A stretch of DNA of 64,000 nucleotides from Adlercreutzia sp. ZJ141 (lineage in GTDB: Bacteria > Actinomycetota > Coriobacteriia > Coriobacteriales > Eggerthellaceae). The notes beneath the pieces were generated by a model. It saw only the letters and a program-made list of their open reading frames with translations. It ran no database searches and had not been told where the DNA came from. This document shows, in pieces, positions 50,930-60,170 of the stretch. The DNA lies in contig NZ_JAAKEB010000003.1 in the NCBI RefSeq assembly GCF_011038965.1, forward strand, positions 92,314 to 156,313, given 5' to 3'. Positions within the stretch are counted from its first letter, which is position 1, and the number at the start of each line of letters is the position of its first letter. The position numbers were made by a program, and so were the translations under genes.

Positions 50930-51463
50930 ATGCGGTTTAGGAAAGCTGAACAGGGCGAACTCGACAGTGTTCTTGCAGTCATTGCAGACGGACGCGCAGC
51001 CATCGCGAAGCTGGGTATCGACCAGTGGAGCGGTGGTAACCCCAAACGCGAGCTGATCGAGCTTGACCTTCGGCTTCGCAGGTCGCATGTAGCTATCGAT
51101 GAGGAATCGGGGCGTATCATGGCTACGGCGGTCATCGACTTTTCAGGCGAGCCGGACTACGATGCCATTGAGGGTGCGTGGCTGACTTCATCGTCCTCGT
51201 CTGCGCCGCAGTATGCTGTTGTGCACCGCTTTGCCGTGGTGCATGCATTTTCGAGACAGGGTATTGCAAAGGCAATGCTGAACTACGCCGAAGGACTTGC
51301 TCGTGAGCAGGGGTGCGTAAGTGTGCGCGTCGACACACATCCTGGTAATGTGCGCATGCTGGGGCTGCTTGAGAGGTGTGGGTACCATCGTTGTGGCATC
51401 GTATATATGTCGCATATTGAGGGTGCTACTCCTGAGCGGGTCGCGTTTGAGAAGATGGTGTAG
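50930..51463 (+). CDS. GNAT acetyltransferase
   Basis: A 177-residue N-acetyltransferase. The acetyl-CoA site is VVHAFSRQGIAKAMLNYAEGLA (R/Q-x-x-G-x-A, split) near residue 105, followed by RVDTHPGNVRMLGLLERCGYHRCGIVYM (split). AAGGA precedes the ATG, and just upstream GTTGATGAGGG occurs twice in tandem. It lies between a terminator and priA, with which it is probably co-transcribed (six-base gap). Substrate not known. Confidence 0.88.
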   Translation: MRFRKAEQGELDSVLAVIADGRAAIAKLGIDQWSGGNPKRELIELDLRLRRSHVAIDEESGRIMATAVIDFSGEPDYDAIEGAWLTSSSSSAPQYAVVHRFAVVHAFSRQGIAKAMLNYAEGLAREQGCVSVRVDTHPGNVRMLGLLERCGYHRCGIVYMSHIEGATPERVAFEKMV

Positions 51464-51469
51464 GATTGT

Positions 51470-53875
51470 ATGAGAATCGCCTCGGTCATTCTGGATATTC
51501 CCACGCAGGCGCTCGACTGTGCCTATTCCTACCTTGTGCCCGACGGCTGCGACGGCTGCGAAGATTATGCTCCGCTTCCCCCGATACATGCTGGTAACGA
51601 GCAAGATGCCGCGCAGCTTCCCGATAGTTTCGATGTATGCGTGGGATGCGCTGTGCTCGTTCCGTTCGGTGGTCGGCAGGTTGTGGGTTTTGTTGCCCGA
51701 ATTGAAGAATGTGAGTACGGTGAACTTCCCGACGGCGTAAAACCCGTGAAGCTCAAGCCCATTATTCGTGCGGTAAGTCGCCCATACTTCGATGAAGAAG
51801 GTGCTGCGTGTATCTTCTGGATGGCAAATCGCTACGTTGCCCCGCTTGCGGCGTGCGCGCGTTTGTTCGCGCCACCCGGAGGGGTGCCGCGCGTGGTGCG
51901 AACATGCGGCGAGAACGGGCCGTACTGGCGGCTTGAGCAGCCCGCTATCGGCGAAGTTGACGACCGGTGGGTGTTGCCCGGCCCTTCGTATACGGGTTTC
52001 GAGCCGAAGCGCAATGCGGTGAAGCAGGCGGCAATCGTAAGTGCCTTATGCAGCGGCGATGTGCGTGTGGCCGAGCTGGCTACCGAGTTCGGCGCAGTTT
52101 CCGCGGCGCTGAAGTCTCTCGAGAAGCAGGGTGTGGTGCGTATCGAGCGCCGTCGGCGCATGCGCGGCGTTACTGCAAGTAGGCAAGCACCCATACCAGA
52201 GGTACCCTTCACGCCCTCGGCGAAACCGCCGCTCACTGCTGGTCAGGCTGCTTCTCTTGCAGCGATCGACGCGGCACGTAAGCGAGCACGGGGGGAAGTG
52301 GTGCTGGTCGACGGCGTTACCGGGTCGGGTAAGACCGAAGTATATTTGCAGGCCATCGAGGCTGCGCTTGCTGCCGGGCGCACGGCATGCGTGCTTGTTC
52401 CCGAGATATCGCTCACGCCGCAAACAGTTGCTCGCTTCCGTGGCCGCTTCGGCGATATGGTTGCCGTCATGCATTCGCGCATGAGTCGAGGCGAGCGTTT
52501 CGACCAATGGGATTTCATTCGCAGTGGGCAAGCGCGCGTGGTGGTTGGTGCCCGCAGCGCGCTATTTGCACCGTTGAGAAACGTTGGCATCATTGTCATT
52601 GATGAGGAGCATGAAGGCTCGTACAAGCAGGATAGTGCGCCTCGCTACCATGCGCGCGACGTAGCTTGCTGGATGGCTCGACGTGCGGGCGCGGTAGTGG
52701 TGTTAGGATCGGCGACTCCTTCCATTGAGACGCTGTATGCCTGCGCGAAGTGCGACGGGTGGAACCGTGTTTCTTTGCCCGCGCGGGCAAACGGCAAGCC
52801 TCTGCCGGAAATCGACGTCATCGATATGGCGAAGGAGTTCGGAAGTGGGTCGCGCTCTATGTTTTCGGGTCGTCTTACCCGGGCGCTTGCTGCGGAGCTT
52901 GTCTGCGGCCGAAAGGCGGTGCTGCTGTTAAATCAGCGCGGGTTCGCGAAGTTTTTACTGTGTCGTGAGTGCGGGTTTGTGCCGGAGTGTCCGTCGTGTT
53001 CAACATCGCTGACGTTTCATGAGACAGGAAACAAGCTCGTTTGTCATCATTGTGGTTATACGGTGCCTTCTCCGCCCGTGTGCCCGCGTTGCGCAAGTCC
53101 GTATCTTAAGCGTTTTGGCGCAGGAACCCAACGGGTTGAAGCAGAACTACGCGCATTGCTCGATGCTATGCCAGGCGTAGGGCCAGGCGTGCCCATCGTG
53201 CGTATGGATGCCGACACCACATCAGGGAAAGGTGCGCATCAGCGCTTGCTCGAGCAGTTCGCCTCAGCGGATGCGGCGGTGCTGTTGGGGACGCAGATGA
53301 TTGCAAAGGGACTTGATTTCGACGACGTGACGCTGGTCGGCGTCATCAATGCCGACACGCAGCTGCATCTGCCCGACTATCGTGCCGCTGAGCGTACGTT
53401 CGCGCTGATCGAACAGGTTGCCGGTCGGGCGGGACGAGCGAACTTGCCGGGGCGTGTGATGGTGCAAACCTACGAGGCTGACAACGTGGCCCTGCGCGCC
53501 GCTGCTCGCTACGACCGAGCACTGTTTTTGAGAAACGAGTTGCCCAAACGCCGCATGCTTGGGTATCCGCCGTACGTTCGTATGGCAAATGTGCTGGTTT
53601 GGGGCAATGACGAAAGTGCTGTGGCACACGAGGCACGAGTGCTGCAAGAGGCACTTGAGCAGCAAGTCCGCGATTTCGGGGGAGATAACTGGATGGTGCT
53701 GCCAGCAGGTCCTTGTTTGCTATCGAAGCTGCGCGGTTCGTATCGCTGGCATGTGGTGGTGAAATGTCCGCTCGAAGCCGACATCTCCCGCGTCATCGAG
53801 CCGTTGTTCCGCGCACGTAAGGCGTACAAGGCGATTAACGTCGCGGTCGATGTCGACCCGAGCGATTTGTTGTAA
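51470..53875 (+). CDS. priA: Primosomal helicase PriA
   Basis: Restarts stalled replication forks. An 801-residue superfamily 2 helicase: N-terminal DNA-binding domain, Walker A GVTGSGKTEVYL (residues ~281-292), DEEHEGSYKQ near 378, GSATPSIE, the zinc cysteines (CRECGFVPECPSCSTSL and CHHCGYTVPSPPVCPRC, residues ~503-545), and GTQMIAKGLDFDDVTLV. Ends four bases before the convergent gene at 53879. Confidence 0.96.
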   Translation: MRIASVILDIPTQALDCAYSYLVPDGCDGCEDYAPLPPIHAGNEQDAAQLPDSFDVCVGCAVLVPFGGRQVVGFVARIEECEYGELPDGVKPVKLKPIIRAVSRPYFDEEGAACIFWMANRYVAPLAACARLFAPPGGVPRVVRTCGENGPYWRLEQPAIGEVDDRWVLPGPSYTGFEPKRNAVKQAAIVSALCSGDVRVAELATEFGAVSAALKSLEKQGVVRIERRRRMRGVTASRQAPIPEVPFTPSAKPPLTAGQAASLAAIDAARKRARGEVVLVDGVTGSGKTEVYLQAIEAALAAGRTACVLVPEISLTPQTVARFRGRFGDMVAVMHSRMSRGERFDQWDFIRSGQARVVVGARSALFAPLRNVGIIVIDEEHEGSYKQDSAPRYHARDVACWMARRAGAVVVLGSATPSIETLYACAKCDGWNRVSLPARANGKPLPEIDVIDMAKEFGSGSRSMFSGRLTRALAAELVCGRKAVLLLNQRGFAKFLLCRECGFVPECPSCSTSLTFHETGNKLVCHHCGYTVPSPPVCPRCASPYLKRFGAGTQRVEAELRALLDAMPGVGPGVPIVRMDADTTSGKGAHQRLLEQFASADAAVLLGTQMIAKGLDFDDVTLVGVINADTQLHLPDYRAAERTFALIEQVAGRAGRANLPGRVMVQTYEADNVALRAAARYDRALFLRNELPKRRMLGYPPYVRMANVLVWGNDESAVAHEARVLQEALEQQVRDFGGDNWMVLPAGPCLLSKLRGSYRWHVVVKCPLEADISRVIEPLFRARKAYKAINVAVDVDPSDLL

Positions 53876-53878
53876 CGT

Positions 53879-54541
53879 TTAGAGGCTGCTGGAGTCGTCG
53901 GAGTTGTCAGGACTATCAGGACTAACCGAGTTTTCTGCGCTTTCTGAGTTGTACTCCTCAGGGTTATTCGTGCGGCTGCCGTAGCCGTGGCCGTAATCGT
54001 AATCGTTGTCGTATGAGCTGTTCGTGCTGTAATCGATTTCGTTATAGTATCGTACACGATTTTTGTCGGCAGGGTTCGCCTTCACGGTGACGGTTATTTC
54101 GTCGTCAATTTGAGGAATCACCAGTACGTGGCGTTTTAGGTTATCGAGTACGAAATCCTTGTTCTTGATCATTTGATCCAAGGGGTCAGTGATGCGAAGG
54201 GTTGTAACGCTTACCAGCACTGTTTTTTCTCGGGGGTACCTGTTCGCGCTGATGGAAGGTGACGCGGCGGCGTTGTTGTATTCCACTGATACAATAATCG
54301 TGCCGGGCGCAATTCTTTCGTCGAAGGTGATTTCGGCGGAATCATTGGCTATCAGGACGGTTTCGTCTTCGTTCAGTTCGATCGTTCGATCTTTCGTTAT
54401 ACGCTCGCCCGTAGCTGGTATCGACGTTGTGTCCACGTCGAAGCTCATGTATTCGGCAAACGCCACACCCACGCCGATAGCTCCCACGAGTGTGCCGGCA
54501 AGAGTTCCCGCAAGCAGGATGGCAAGGGGCTTGTTACGCAT
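53879..54541 (-). CDS. Secreted or anchored hypothetical protein of the PadR-HAAS operon
   Basis: A 220-residue protein with an N-terminal signal or anchor helix (NKPLAILLAGTLAGTLVGAIGVGVAFA). The rest is beta-rich and resembles the exported adhesin-like domains (DUF4097 style) that follow HAAS genes in other genomes, but the match is weak. The last ~50 residues are a low-complexity tail rich in Tyr, Asp, Ser and Asn. It overlaps the upstream gene by eight bases. Probably acts at the cell surface; function not assigned. Confidence 0.7.
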   Translation of the reverse strand: MRNKPLAILLAGTLAGTLVGAIGVGVAFAEYMSFDVDTTSIPATGERITKDRTIELNEDETVLIANDSAEITFDERIAPGTIIVSVEYNNAAASPSISANRYPREKTVLVSVTTLRITDPLDQMIKNKDFVLDNLKRHVLVIPQIDDEITVTVKANPADKNRVRYYNEIDYSTNSSYDNDYDYGHGYGSRTNNPEEYNSESAENSVSPDSPDNSDDSSSL

Positions 54542-55454
54542 GAGTTATCGCCTCGCTTTCAAAGGGCCGGGTTTCGAGGGGCCGAGTTGCTGTGTTTGGA
54601 TCGTACTCGCTTTCGACATCGGTTGTTGGGTGTGGTTCATCTGAGGGCTGTTCCATGCGCGCGCAAGCACGTGGCTCGCAGGGTAGCGTGTGAGAGGGGT
54701 GTCTGCGAATAAGCATGAGCACAAGCCCGGTGAGTGACAGCGTTGCCACCATGCCGCCAAGCGATGCGATTACTACGCCAGCAAGCGGATAGCCGAGCAG
54801 CAGGAACACCAGGCAGAATCCGAACGCAAACAGCAGACAAAGCGCCATGGCGGCAAGCGCTGCTGCTGTCATTGCTACGCAGGCATTCCATATCCAGCGG
54901 CATGCCGTTTTGCAGGCGCGCCATGTGAGCGATACAGCACCGCTCAACAGACCGAGAACTCCCTTTGAGGCGATGGGCCGATGGGGACGGTGCGGCTGGT
55001 GCGATTGCTGTAACTGGTACGGTTGCGTGTCGCGGCTAGCGCGTCTCACTTCCCATTTGTCGCGAAGTGTGTCCGTAGCGCGCGATATCGACGCGCGAGC
55101 ACCTGCTGTCACCTCTTTGGCATTCGTGAAAAACTCGTGAACTGATCCTTTCACTTCGGTATATCCCGTTTTTGCCACATCGGCGACCGCGCTCGCGGCC
55201 TGCTCGGTAACATGCTCCTTCTTTTGAGCGGCTGCCACGTCAGCTGCTGCCGCTTTCACGTGGTAAGCTCCCAATATTTCCTCGATCAGCTCATCGATTG
55301 GGCCGAAGTCATCAATCGCCTCGGCTTCACTCATGCCTTCTTTTACCTTCATGTCGATATGTTGCGAGTACTCGTCGAGGATGTCTTTCTGCTCATTGTC
55401 TTCCAGCACGGCAATGCTTGCTTGAAGACGGGTGAGGAACTCAGTTTTTCGCAT
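54534..55454 (-). CDS. HAAS-domain (DUF1700) membrane protein
   Basis: A 306-residue protein. The first 65 residues are a HAAS/DUF1700 signaling domain (FLTRLQASIAVL, ILDEYSQHIDMKVKEGMSEAEAIDDFG, split). A polar middle part with a long helix is followed by two or three membrane segments (AMALCLLFAFGFCLVFLLLG and ASLGGMVATLSLTGLVLML). HAAS proteins are typically encoded next to PadR regulators and control membrane processes. Here padR overlaps its start by 14 bases and the secreted gene its end, forming a three-gene operon. Confidence 0.82.
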   Translation of the reverse strand: MRKTEFLTRLQASIAVLEDNEQKDILDEYSQHIDMKVKEGMSEAEAIDDFGPIDELIEEILGAYHVKAAAADVAAAQKKEHVTEQAASAVADVAKTGYTEVKGSVHEFFTNAKEVTAGARASISRATDTLRDKWEVRRASRDTQPYQLQQSHQPHRPHRPIASKGVLGLLSGAVSLTWRACKTACRWIWNACVAMTAAALAAMALCLLFAFGFCLVFLLLGYPLAGVVIASLGGMVATLSLTGLVLMLIRRHPSHTLPCEPRACARMEQPSDEPHPTTDVESEYDPNTATRPLETRPFESEAITHA

Positions 55455-55767
55455 GTTCGTGCTCCTTTAAAAACTCGCTGACTCCATGCTGGAATTCCAT
55501 CCATTCGCGGCGTAGCTCGCCGGCTCGCAGCACTCCCGCTGCTGTTAGGTGGTAGTACTTTCGCGGTGGGCCTTCGGTTGATTCTCTCAGGTAGGTTTCG
55601 AAATACCGCTCGTTGGTAAGGCGTTTGAGCAAAGGGTAGATCGTGCCCTCTTTCACGTCGATGGTGCTTGATATCTCTTCGACAAGCTCGTAACCGTACA
55701 TGTCTCGTGCGCGTACGCATTCGAGAACGAGCAGTTCGAGAACACCTTTCTTGAATTGCGCGTTCAT
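55441..55767 (-). CDS. PadR family transcriptional regulator
   Basis: A 108-residue winged-helix repressor. Signatures: KKGVLELLVLECV, DMYGYELVEEIS, VKEGTIYPLLKRL, RKYYHLTAAG. It is the first gene of the operon and its promoter carries a perfect dyad over the -10, so it is probably autoregulated. Confidence 0.92.
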   Translation of the reverse strand: MNAQFKKGVLELLVLECVRARDMYGYELVEEISSTIDVKEGTIYPLLKRLTNERYFETYLRESTEGPPRKYYHLTAAGVLRAGELRREWMEFQHGVSEFLKEHEHAKN

Positions 55768-55819
55768 CTGCCTCCTCTCGTCATGCGCTAAGAGCTTGAG
55801 GGTGGTTCCCTTTGTTAGC

Positions 55820-55852
55820 TAGCATGTTAAACATGCTACTATATAATGTCAA
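55820..55852 (-). promoter_or_regulatory. padR promoter with overlapping operator
   Basis: Minus-strand TTGACA (55852-55847), 17-bp spacer, TAACAT (55829-55824). A palindrome TAGCATGTT-A-AACATGCTA (55820-55838) covers the -10 and the end of the spacer. Its ATGTnnnACAT-like core is of the type PadR proteins bind. Confidence 0.78.
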
Positions 55853-55912
55853 GTACTAAGAATGAATACATACCGTTTTCGAACCAATTGTTGTCACCTG
55901 TTGTTCGTGCAA

Positions 55913-55947
55913 CAAAAAAAGAACCCGGGAGCATTCCTCCCGGGTTC
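55913..55947 (-). terminator. Terminator of the M23 peptidase gene
   Basis: Stem GAACCCGGGAG / CTCCCGGGTTC (11 bp, loop CATTC) followed on the minus strand by TTTTTTTG. Confidence 0.9.
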
Positions 55948-55973
55948 ACGTGCGCAACGGGTTGCCGATTGGC

Positions 55974-57206
55974 TTACCAGCTGAAGTAGGTTCGTGGGTC
56001 GACGGCGCTACCGTTGACGCCGTTTGAAGAGTTCAGGTTAATTTGGAAGTGAAGATGCGCCCCGAAAGAGTAGCCAGTGTTGCCAGAGATAGAAATAGGC
56101 TGACCAGCCGATACCTGCTGCCCAACGGACACGAGCGTGCTCGTGTTGTGCAAGTACCATGACACGATGCCGCCACCATGGTCGATAGTAACGGCGATAC
56201 CGCCCGAACCAAACCAGCCTGCAGTGGTTACGCGGCCAGCCGCCATAGCGCATATTGTGGTGCCAGAAGGACAACCCAAGTCCACACCCAAATGGAAGTC
56301 TCCCAAGCTGCGCCAACCGAACCCACTCGTGACACCGTAGCCGGGGGCAGGGTTCACCCAACCACCTACATTTGATGCAGCGCTCGAGCTGCCCGGAGAC
56401 GCGATTGCAGCGCTCGATCCGCCACCGCCACCCGATGATCCTCCGCTCATTTGTTGAGCCAATGCCTGTTGAGCTAGTGCCTTGGCTTCTTCTTCCTTCT
56501 GACGAGCTTCTTCGGCGCTCATGCGCACCTGCTCGATCTCGCTGTGTAGAGCGGCCAAATCGCTGCTCATGGAGTCGTACTCGGCCTGCAGCGATGCTTG
56601 CGTCTTCTCAACCTCTTCTTTTGCCATTCGAGCATTTTGCAGCTCTTCGGCGGCGATTGCTTCCTGTTTCGTGTATTCGGCATGCGCAGCCTCGGCTTCG
56701 GCCTTCACGTCCTTGGTTTCCTGAACCAAGTCGGCATCTTGCTTGGCGATGCGCTGTGCAGCGTCCCAGTTTGTTACGAACTCTTCGAACGACTGCGATC
56801 CGAAGATAACATTCAGCGCAGTAGGCTCGCCTTCACGGTAAATTGCAGTGGCACGATTACCTAAACGCTCTTGCAGCTCAGCTAAGCGCTCTTCTGCAGC
56901 TTTAATGCGCTCCTGCGCAGCCTCCATGGCTTCGACTGCGGCCGTATGGGCCTCGTCGGCGGCGGTGTAGCGTTCAAGCGCTTCGTTGAGCTGAGTTTGC
57001 AAGGCATCGAGACGAGCGGCCAATGCATCGACCTCAGCCTGCTTGGCAGCTGCTGTCTCTTCCAAGCTTGACGCTTGCGCTTCGAGCTCTTCGGCTTCGG
57101 AGGCATACGCTAGCCAAGGGAACAACATGGTTCCGCCGGCAATGCCGCAAGCCTTCAGAAAAGTGCGACGGGAAATCCCGTCAGCAATTGGACTGACTTC
57201 GTTCAT
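55974..57206 (-). CDS. Tat-exported M23 peptidoglycan endopeptidase
   Basis: A 410-residue exported hydrolase. The N-terminus has a clear twin-arginine signal, SRRTFLK followed by a hydrophobic stretch (ACGIAGGTMLFPWLAYA). Residues ~40-255 form a long coiled coil with a CwlO/EnvC-like pattern (EAEELEAQASSLEETAAAKQ, and AIYREGEPTALNVIFGSQSFEEFV split). A Gly/Ser-rich linker leads to the LytM/M23 domain with both zinc motifs, FHLGVDLG (HxxxD) and GAHLHFQI (HxH). Such coiled-coil M23 enzymes are usually controlled by FtsEX. The ATG at 57206 precedes the Tat motif; an 18-codon upstream extension is less likely. Confidence 0.88.
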   Translation of the reverse strand: MNEVSPIADGISRRTFLKACGIAGGTMLFPWLAYASEAEELEAQASSLEETAAAKQAEVDALAARLDALQTQLNEALERYTAADEAHTAAVEAMEAAQERIKAAEERLAELQERLGNRATAIYREGEPTALNVIFGSQSFEEFVTNWDAAQRIAKQDADLVQETKDVKAEAEAAHAEYTKQEAIAAEELQNARMAKEEVEKTQASLQAEYDSMSSDLAALHSEIEQVRMSAEEARQKEEEAKALAQQALAQQMSGGSSGGGGGSSAAIASPGSSSAASNVGGWVNPAPGYGVTSGFGWRSLGDFHLGVDLGCPSGTTICAMAAGRVTTAGWFGSGGIAVTIDHGGGIVSWYLHNTSTLVSVGQQVSAGQPISISGNTGYSFGAHLHFQINLNSSNGVNGSAVDPRTYFSW

Positions 57207-57721
57207 AGTGCGTTTACTCCCGATTCTGTCGGTTCTTGTTTGCCCCGAAACGGCTGGCATACAACGAGTCGCTTCAGACGAACGATGTCAAGATGATAAC
57301 ACCGTGAAAACAAATTTGCGTCCTTTACACGGTTTCCAAACAACCTGTCTACTCTCTGTTTACTCTCGTTCGTTCTCAGCTACTTCAGCCACCTCACGTA
57401 TTCTCGGCTGTTCCGATTGACTGCCGATTGGATATTCGAAGTGGTAATCGCTTGGCAACTGGTTGAAAACAGGGCATGCGTGACAGATACGAAACAATAT
57501 ATCCCTTTCCTATCGAAAGCGGGTCAATTTGGCAGAAAATGCTTCTGGGTATGCTTTGGCGCAAGGCGTACAATGCAAAGGCTTGCTCCGTGTAGCGGTG
57601 TGCGGGGTGGGTTCCGTTGCGGAAAATGTCTCGCATACGTGTAAGACGGAGTAGCGCTTGTGGCGTCATGTGGACGAGTCATTCCGTGCGATGAAAAAAC
57701 ACTTGAAGGGAAAGGAAGCGT
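57207..57721. other. Intergenic region between the M23 gene and degV
   Basis: About 515 bases without a supported gene. Short open frames on both strands (for example around 57394-57669) have no coding character or family match. It must hold the divergent promoters; TACAAT at 57578 is a possible -10 for degV without a good -35. Confidence 0.5.
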
Positions 57722-58597
57722 ATGAACTTCGAGATCGTCACTGATTCGTGCTGTAATCTGACTGAGGACATGATCGACGAGTTTGGACTCCATATACTTC
57801 CCCTGACGTTCCTTGTCGATGGCCAGCAGCGCTATAGCTATTTGAAAGGTGAGCGTACCGATCTCGCGCAGTTCTACACGATGATGCGCGAAGGTAAGGT
57901 GATCACTACGTCGCTTCCCAACTTGTCAGAATCTGAAACGCTTATCCGTAGCTTGCTTGCGGCGGGTCGCGACGTGTTGTACCTAGGGTTTTCCAGCGGG
58001 CTATCGGGTACGTACGAAGCTATCAGTCTCCTGTGCGACCAGCTGGCCGCCGAGTATCCCGACCGTACCGTGCTCACGTGCGATACGTTGGCGGCTTCAG
58101 GTGGGCAGGGATTGCTTGTGTGGTATGCGGTGCAGCATGCGCGAGCTGGTGAAAGCATTGAAGCCGTGCACGAGTGGGTGGAACAAAACAAGCTCCATTT
58201 GGCTCATTGGTTTACTGTTGACGACCTCATGTTCCTGTTCCGCGGCGGGCGCGTGTCGCGCACGAGTGCGTGGGCGGGCACGTTGTTAAACATCAAGCCC
58301 GTTATGCATGTTGACGACGAAGGTCATCTCATACCGCTAGAGAAGGTTCGTGGTCGCAAGAAGTCACTCAATGCGCTGGTCGATCATATGGAGAAAACCG
58401 CCATCACGCCCATATCCGAGCAGATGGTGTTTATCACTCATGGCGATTGTTTGGAAGATGCTGAATACGTTGCTGACCAGGTAAAAGAGCGCTTTGGCGT
58501 GCATGACGTGGTTATCAACTACGTCGACCCAGTCATCGGCGCCCATTCCGGCCCAGGAACCATGGCGCTGTTTTTCCTTGCGAGCGCCAGGAAATAG
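57722..58597 (+). CDS. DegV family fatty-acid-binding protein
   Basis: A 291-residue DegV protein; family members bind fatty acids and feed them to the FakA kinase. Signatures: VTDSCCNLTEDMIDE, ITTSLPNLSE, YLGFSSGLSGTYEAI and FRGGRVSRTSAWAGTLLNIKPVM (split). GAAGGGAAAGGAAG precedes the ATG. It is followed 22 bases later by the Spx-like gene. Confidence 0.92.
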   Translation: MNFEIVTDSCCNLTEDMIDEFGLHILPLTFLVDGQQRYSYLKGERTDLAQFYTMMREGKVITTSLPNLSESETLIRSLLAAGRDVLYLGFSSGLSGTYEAISLLCDQLAAEYPDRTVLTCDTLAASGGQGLLVWYAVQHARAGESIEAVHEWVEQNKLHLAHWFTVDDLMFLFRGGRVSRTSAWAGTLLNIKPVMHVDDEGHLIPLEKVRGRKKSLNALVDHMEKTAITPISEQMVFITHGDCLEDAEYVADQVKERFGVHDVVINYVDPVIGAHSGPGTMALFFLASARK

Positions 58598-58619
58598 CGA
58601 GCGAAAGAAAGGGGCGAAT

Positions 58620-58982
58620 ATGGGCGAAGTGTTATTCCTCGAATATCCGAAGTGTTCAACATGCAAGAAGGCGAAAGCGTGGCTTGATGCACACAGTGTT
58701 GCCTACGTCGATCGGCATATTGTTGACAACAATCCGACTGCAGCTGAACTTGCTCAGTGGCATGCGCGCAGCGGACTGCCCATTAGACGCTTTTTCAACA
58801 CAAGCGGCATGCTGTACCGCGAGCGAAATATCAAAGCCCTGCTTGATGCAGGTCTTGACGATGCAGGCTCGTATGAGCTTCTCGCCGAGAACGGCATGCT
58901 TGTGAAGCGCCCGCTTGTTGTTGGTGACGATTTCGTGCTCGTGGGGTTCCGCGAAGCAGAATGGCAGCGCGCCCTGCTGTAA
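58620..58982 (+). CDS. ArsC/Spx-family protein
   Basis: A 120-residue thioredoxin-fold protein. The N-terminal redox motif is YPKCSTCKKAKAWL, a CxxC as in Spx and MgsR; RFFNTSGMLYR and KRPLVVGDDFVLVGFRE are further family blocks. It could be an Spx-like regulator or an ArsC-like reductase; the CxxC favours the Spx/MgsR side. AAAGGGG precedes the ATG. Its 3' end is part of a terminator. Confidence 0.85.
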   Translation: MGEVLFLEYPKCSTCKKAKAWLDAHSVAYVDRHIVDNNPTAAELAQWHARSGLPIRRFFNTSGMLYRERNIKALLDAGLDDAGSYELLAENGMLVKRPLVVGDDFVLVGFREAEWQRALL

Positions 58983-59002
58983 GGCTGCAAGGCGCGCTTT
59001 TT
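58966..59002 (+). terminator. Terminator overlapping the Spx-like stop codon
   Basis: AGCGCGCC (58966-58973) pairs with GGCGCGCT (58991-58998), followed by TTTT. The left arm is inside the last codons of the gene. Confidence 0.8.
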
Positions 59003-59061
59003 CGACGTTGGTGCGCATCGTGGCGTTGTAAGCAACGTCCGATAGTGCGCCACAACAGATG

Positions 59062-60018
59062 CTAGCGGCGTCCTTCCTTCTTCTGCACCGCCAGAATGCT
59101 AATTGCCTCAAACGCAATGTTCGCTGCTAGGTATGCGGTGATCTCGCCATGGTCGAAGGAGGGCAACACCTCCACTACGTCCATGCCTACGAGATTAAGG
59201 TCGCGCATCGCACGCACGAGTGCAAGTGCTTCCCACGACGTCCAGCCGCCCACTTCAGGTGTGCCGGTGCCCGGTGCATACGCCGGATCAACGAAGTCGA
59301 TGTCGAAGGTGAGAAACACAGGTGAGTCGCCCACGCGTTTAATGATACGTTCGATAACGGCTTTCAATCCGATCTCGCGCATCTCGTGAGTTGGGATAAT
59401 GTCGAAGCCAAGCTTTCGGGAAAGGTCATGCTCGTCGGGGTAGTACAGCGAACCACGCATCCCTACCTGGATGGATTTCGACACGTCGATAAGTCCTTCT
59501 TCCAGTGCACGGCGAAATGGTGTTCCGTGATTGTACTTCTGTCCGAACACCTCGTCGCAGATGTCGGTGTGTGAGTCGAAGTGTACAAGTGCCACCGGGC
59601 CGTGCTTCTTGGCAACGGCACGCAGCTCGCCTAAGGTGATGCAGTGGTCGCCGCCAAGGGCGAGCGGGAAGATGTCTCGATCTATGAGCGCGCCGATCTC
59701 GCGTTCAATCGCTTCGTACGTGGGATGGATGTAGCCGGGTGTGATGGCGACATCTCCGTAGTCAGCACCGTGCAAGTTTTCAAGAACGTTCACGCCCATG
59801 ATGGCGTTTGCTGGCTTAATCATGGCCGATATGGCACGGATTGCCTGCGGTCCGAATCGCGCGCCCGTGCGGTATGAACAGGCGCAGTCGTACGGGATAC
59901 CCACAATGGCGAAGTCGGGGTTTTCGACGTCGGCTATGCGCGGAATGCGCATGAATGTGCCGGTGTTGCAGAAGCGTGGCGAGGTAAGCGCGCTTGCGGG
60001 TTGAAGGTCGTTGTGCAT
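59062..60018 (-). CDS. speB: Agmatinase-family ureohydrolase
   Basis: A 318-residue manganese hydrolase that releases urea from a guanidino compound; agmatine to putrescine is the commonest reaction. Metal motifs: GGDHCITL, VHFDSHTDICD and FDIDFVDPAYAPGTGTPEVGGWT (split). The Ala of DAHTD is Ser here. ATG at 60018 has GGAAGGAG upstream; a longer frame is rejected. Substrate could also be guanidinobutyrate or similar. Confidence 0.88.
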   Translation of the reverse strand: MHNDLQPASALTSPRFCNTGTFMRIPRIADVENPDFAIVGIPYDCACSYRTGARFGPQAIRAISAMIKPANAIMGVNVLENLHGADYGDVAITPGYIHPTYEAIEREIGALIDRDIFPLALGGDHCITLGELRAVAKKHGPVALVHFDSHTDICDEVFGQKYNHGTPFRRALEEGLIDVSKSIQVGMRGSLYYPDEHDLSRKLGFDIIPTHEMREIGLKAVIERIIKRVGDSPVFLTFDIDFVDPAYAPGTGTPEVGGWTSWEALALVRAMRDLNLVGMDVVEVLPSFDHGEITAYLAANIAFEAISILAVQKKEGRR

Positions 60019-60170
60019 TGGACTCCTTCCGGTTCGCTTGCGATATGACTGGCACCCAGGGCCGCCTCCCCACGTATCGGCCGGTGTGCGTCGTTGCAGA
60101 ATTGTACCCAATGAGTCGGATGAAGTCACCGGGGAAGCTACGTCGAGCGCGATGGTTGCGCAGTAGATAC

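Noticed and set aside
49805..51088. A 427-codon open frame on the minus strand across divIVA
   Set aside because: It is the antisense shadow of divIVA; the plus strand has a clear DivIVA product, ribosome-binding site and terminator.
57394..57669. Short open frames in the M23-degV gap
   Set aside because: No ribosome-binding sites, no family patterns, and frames overlap on both strands.
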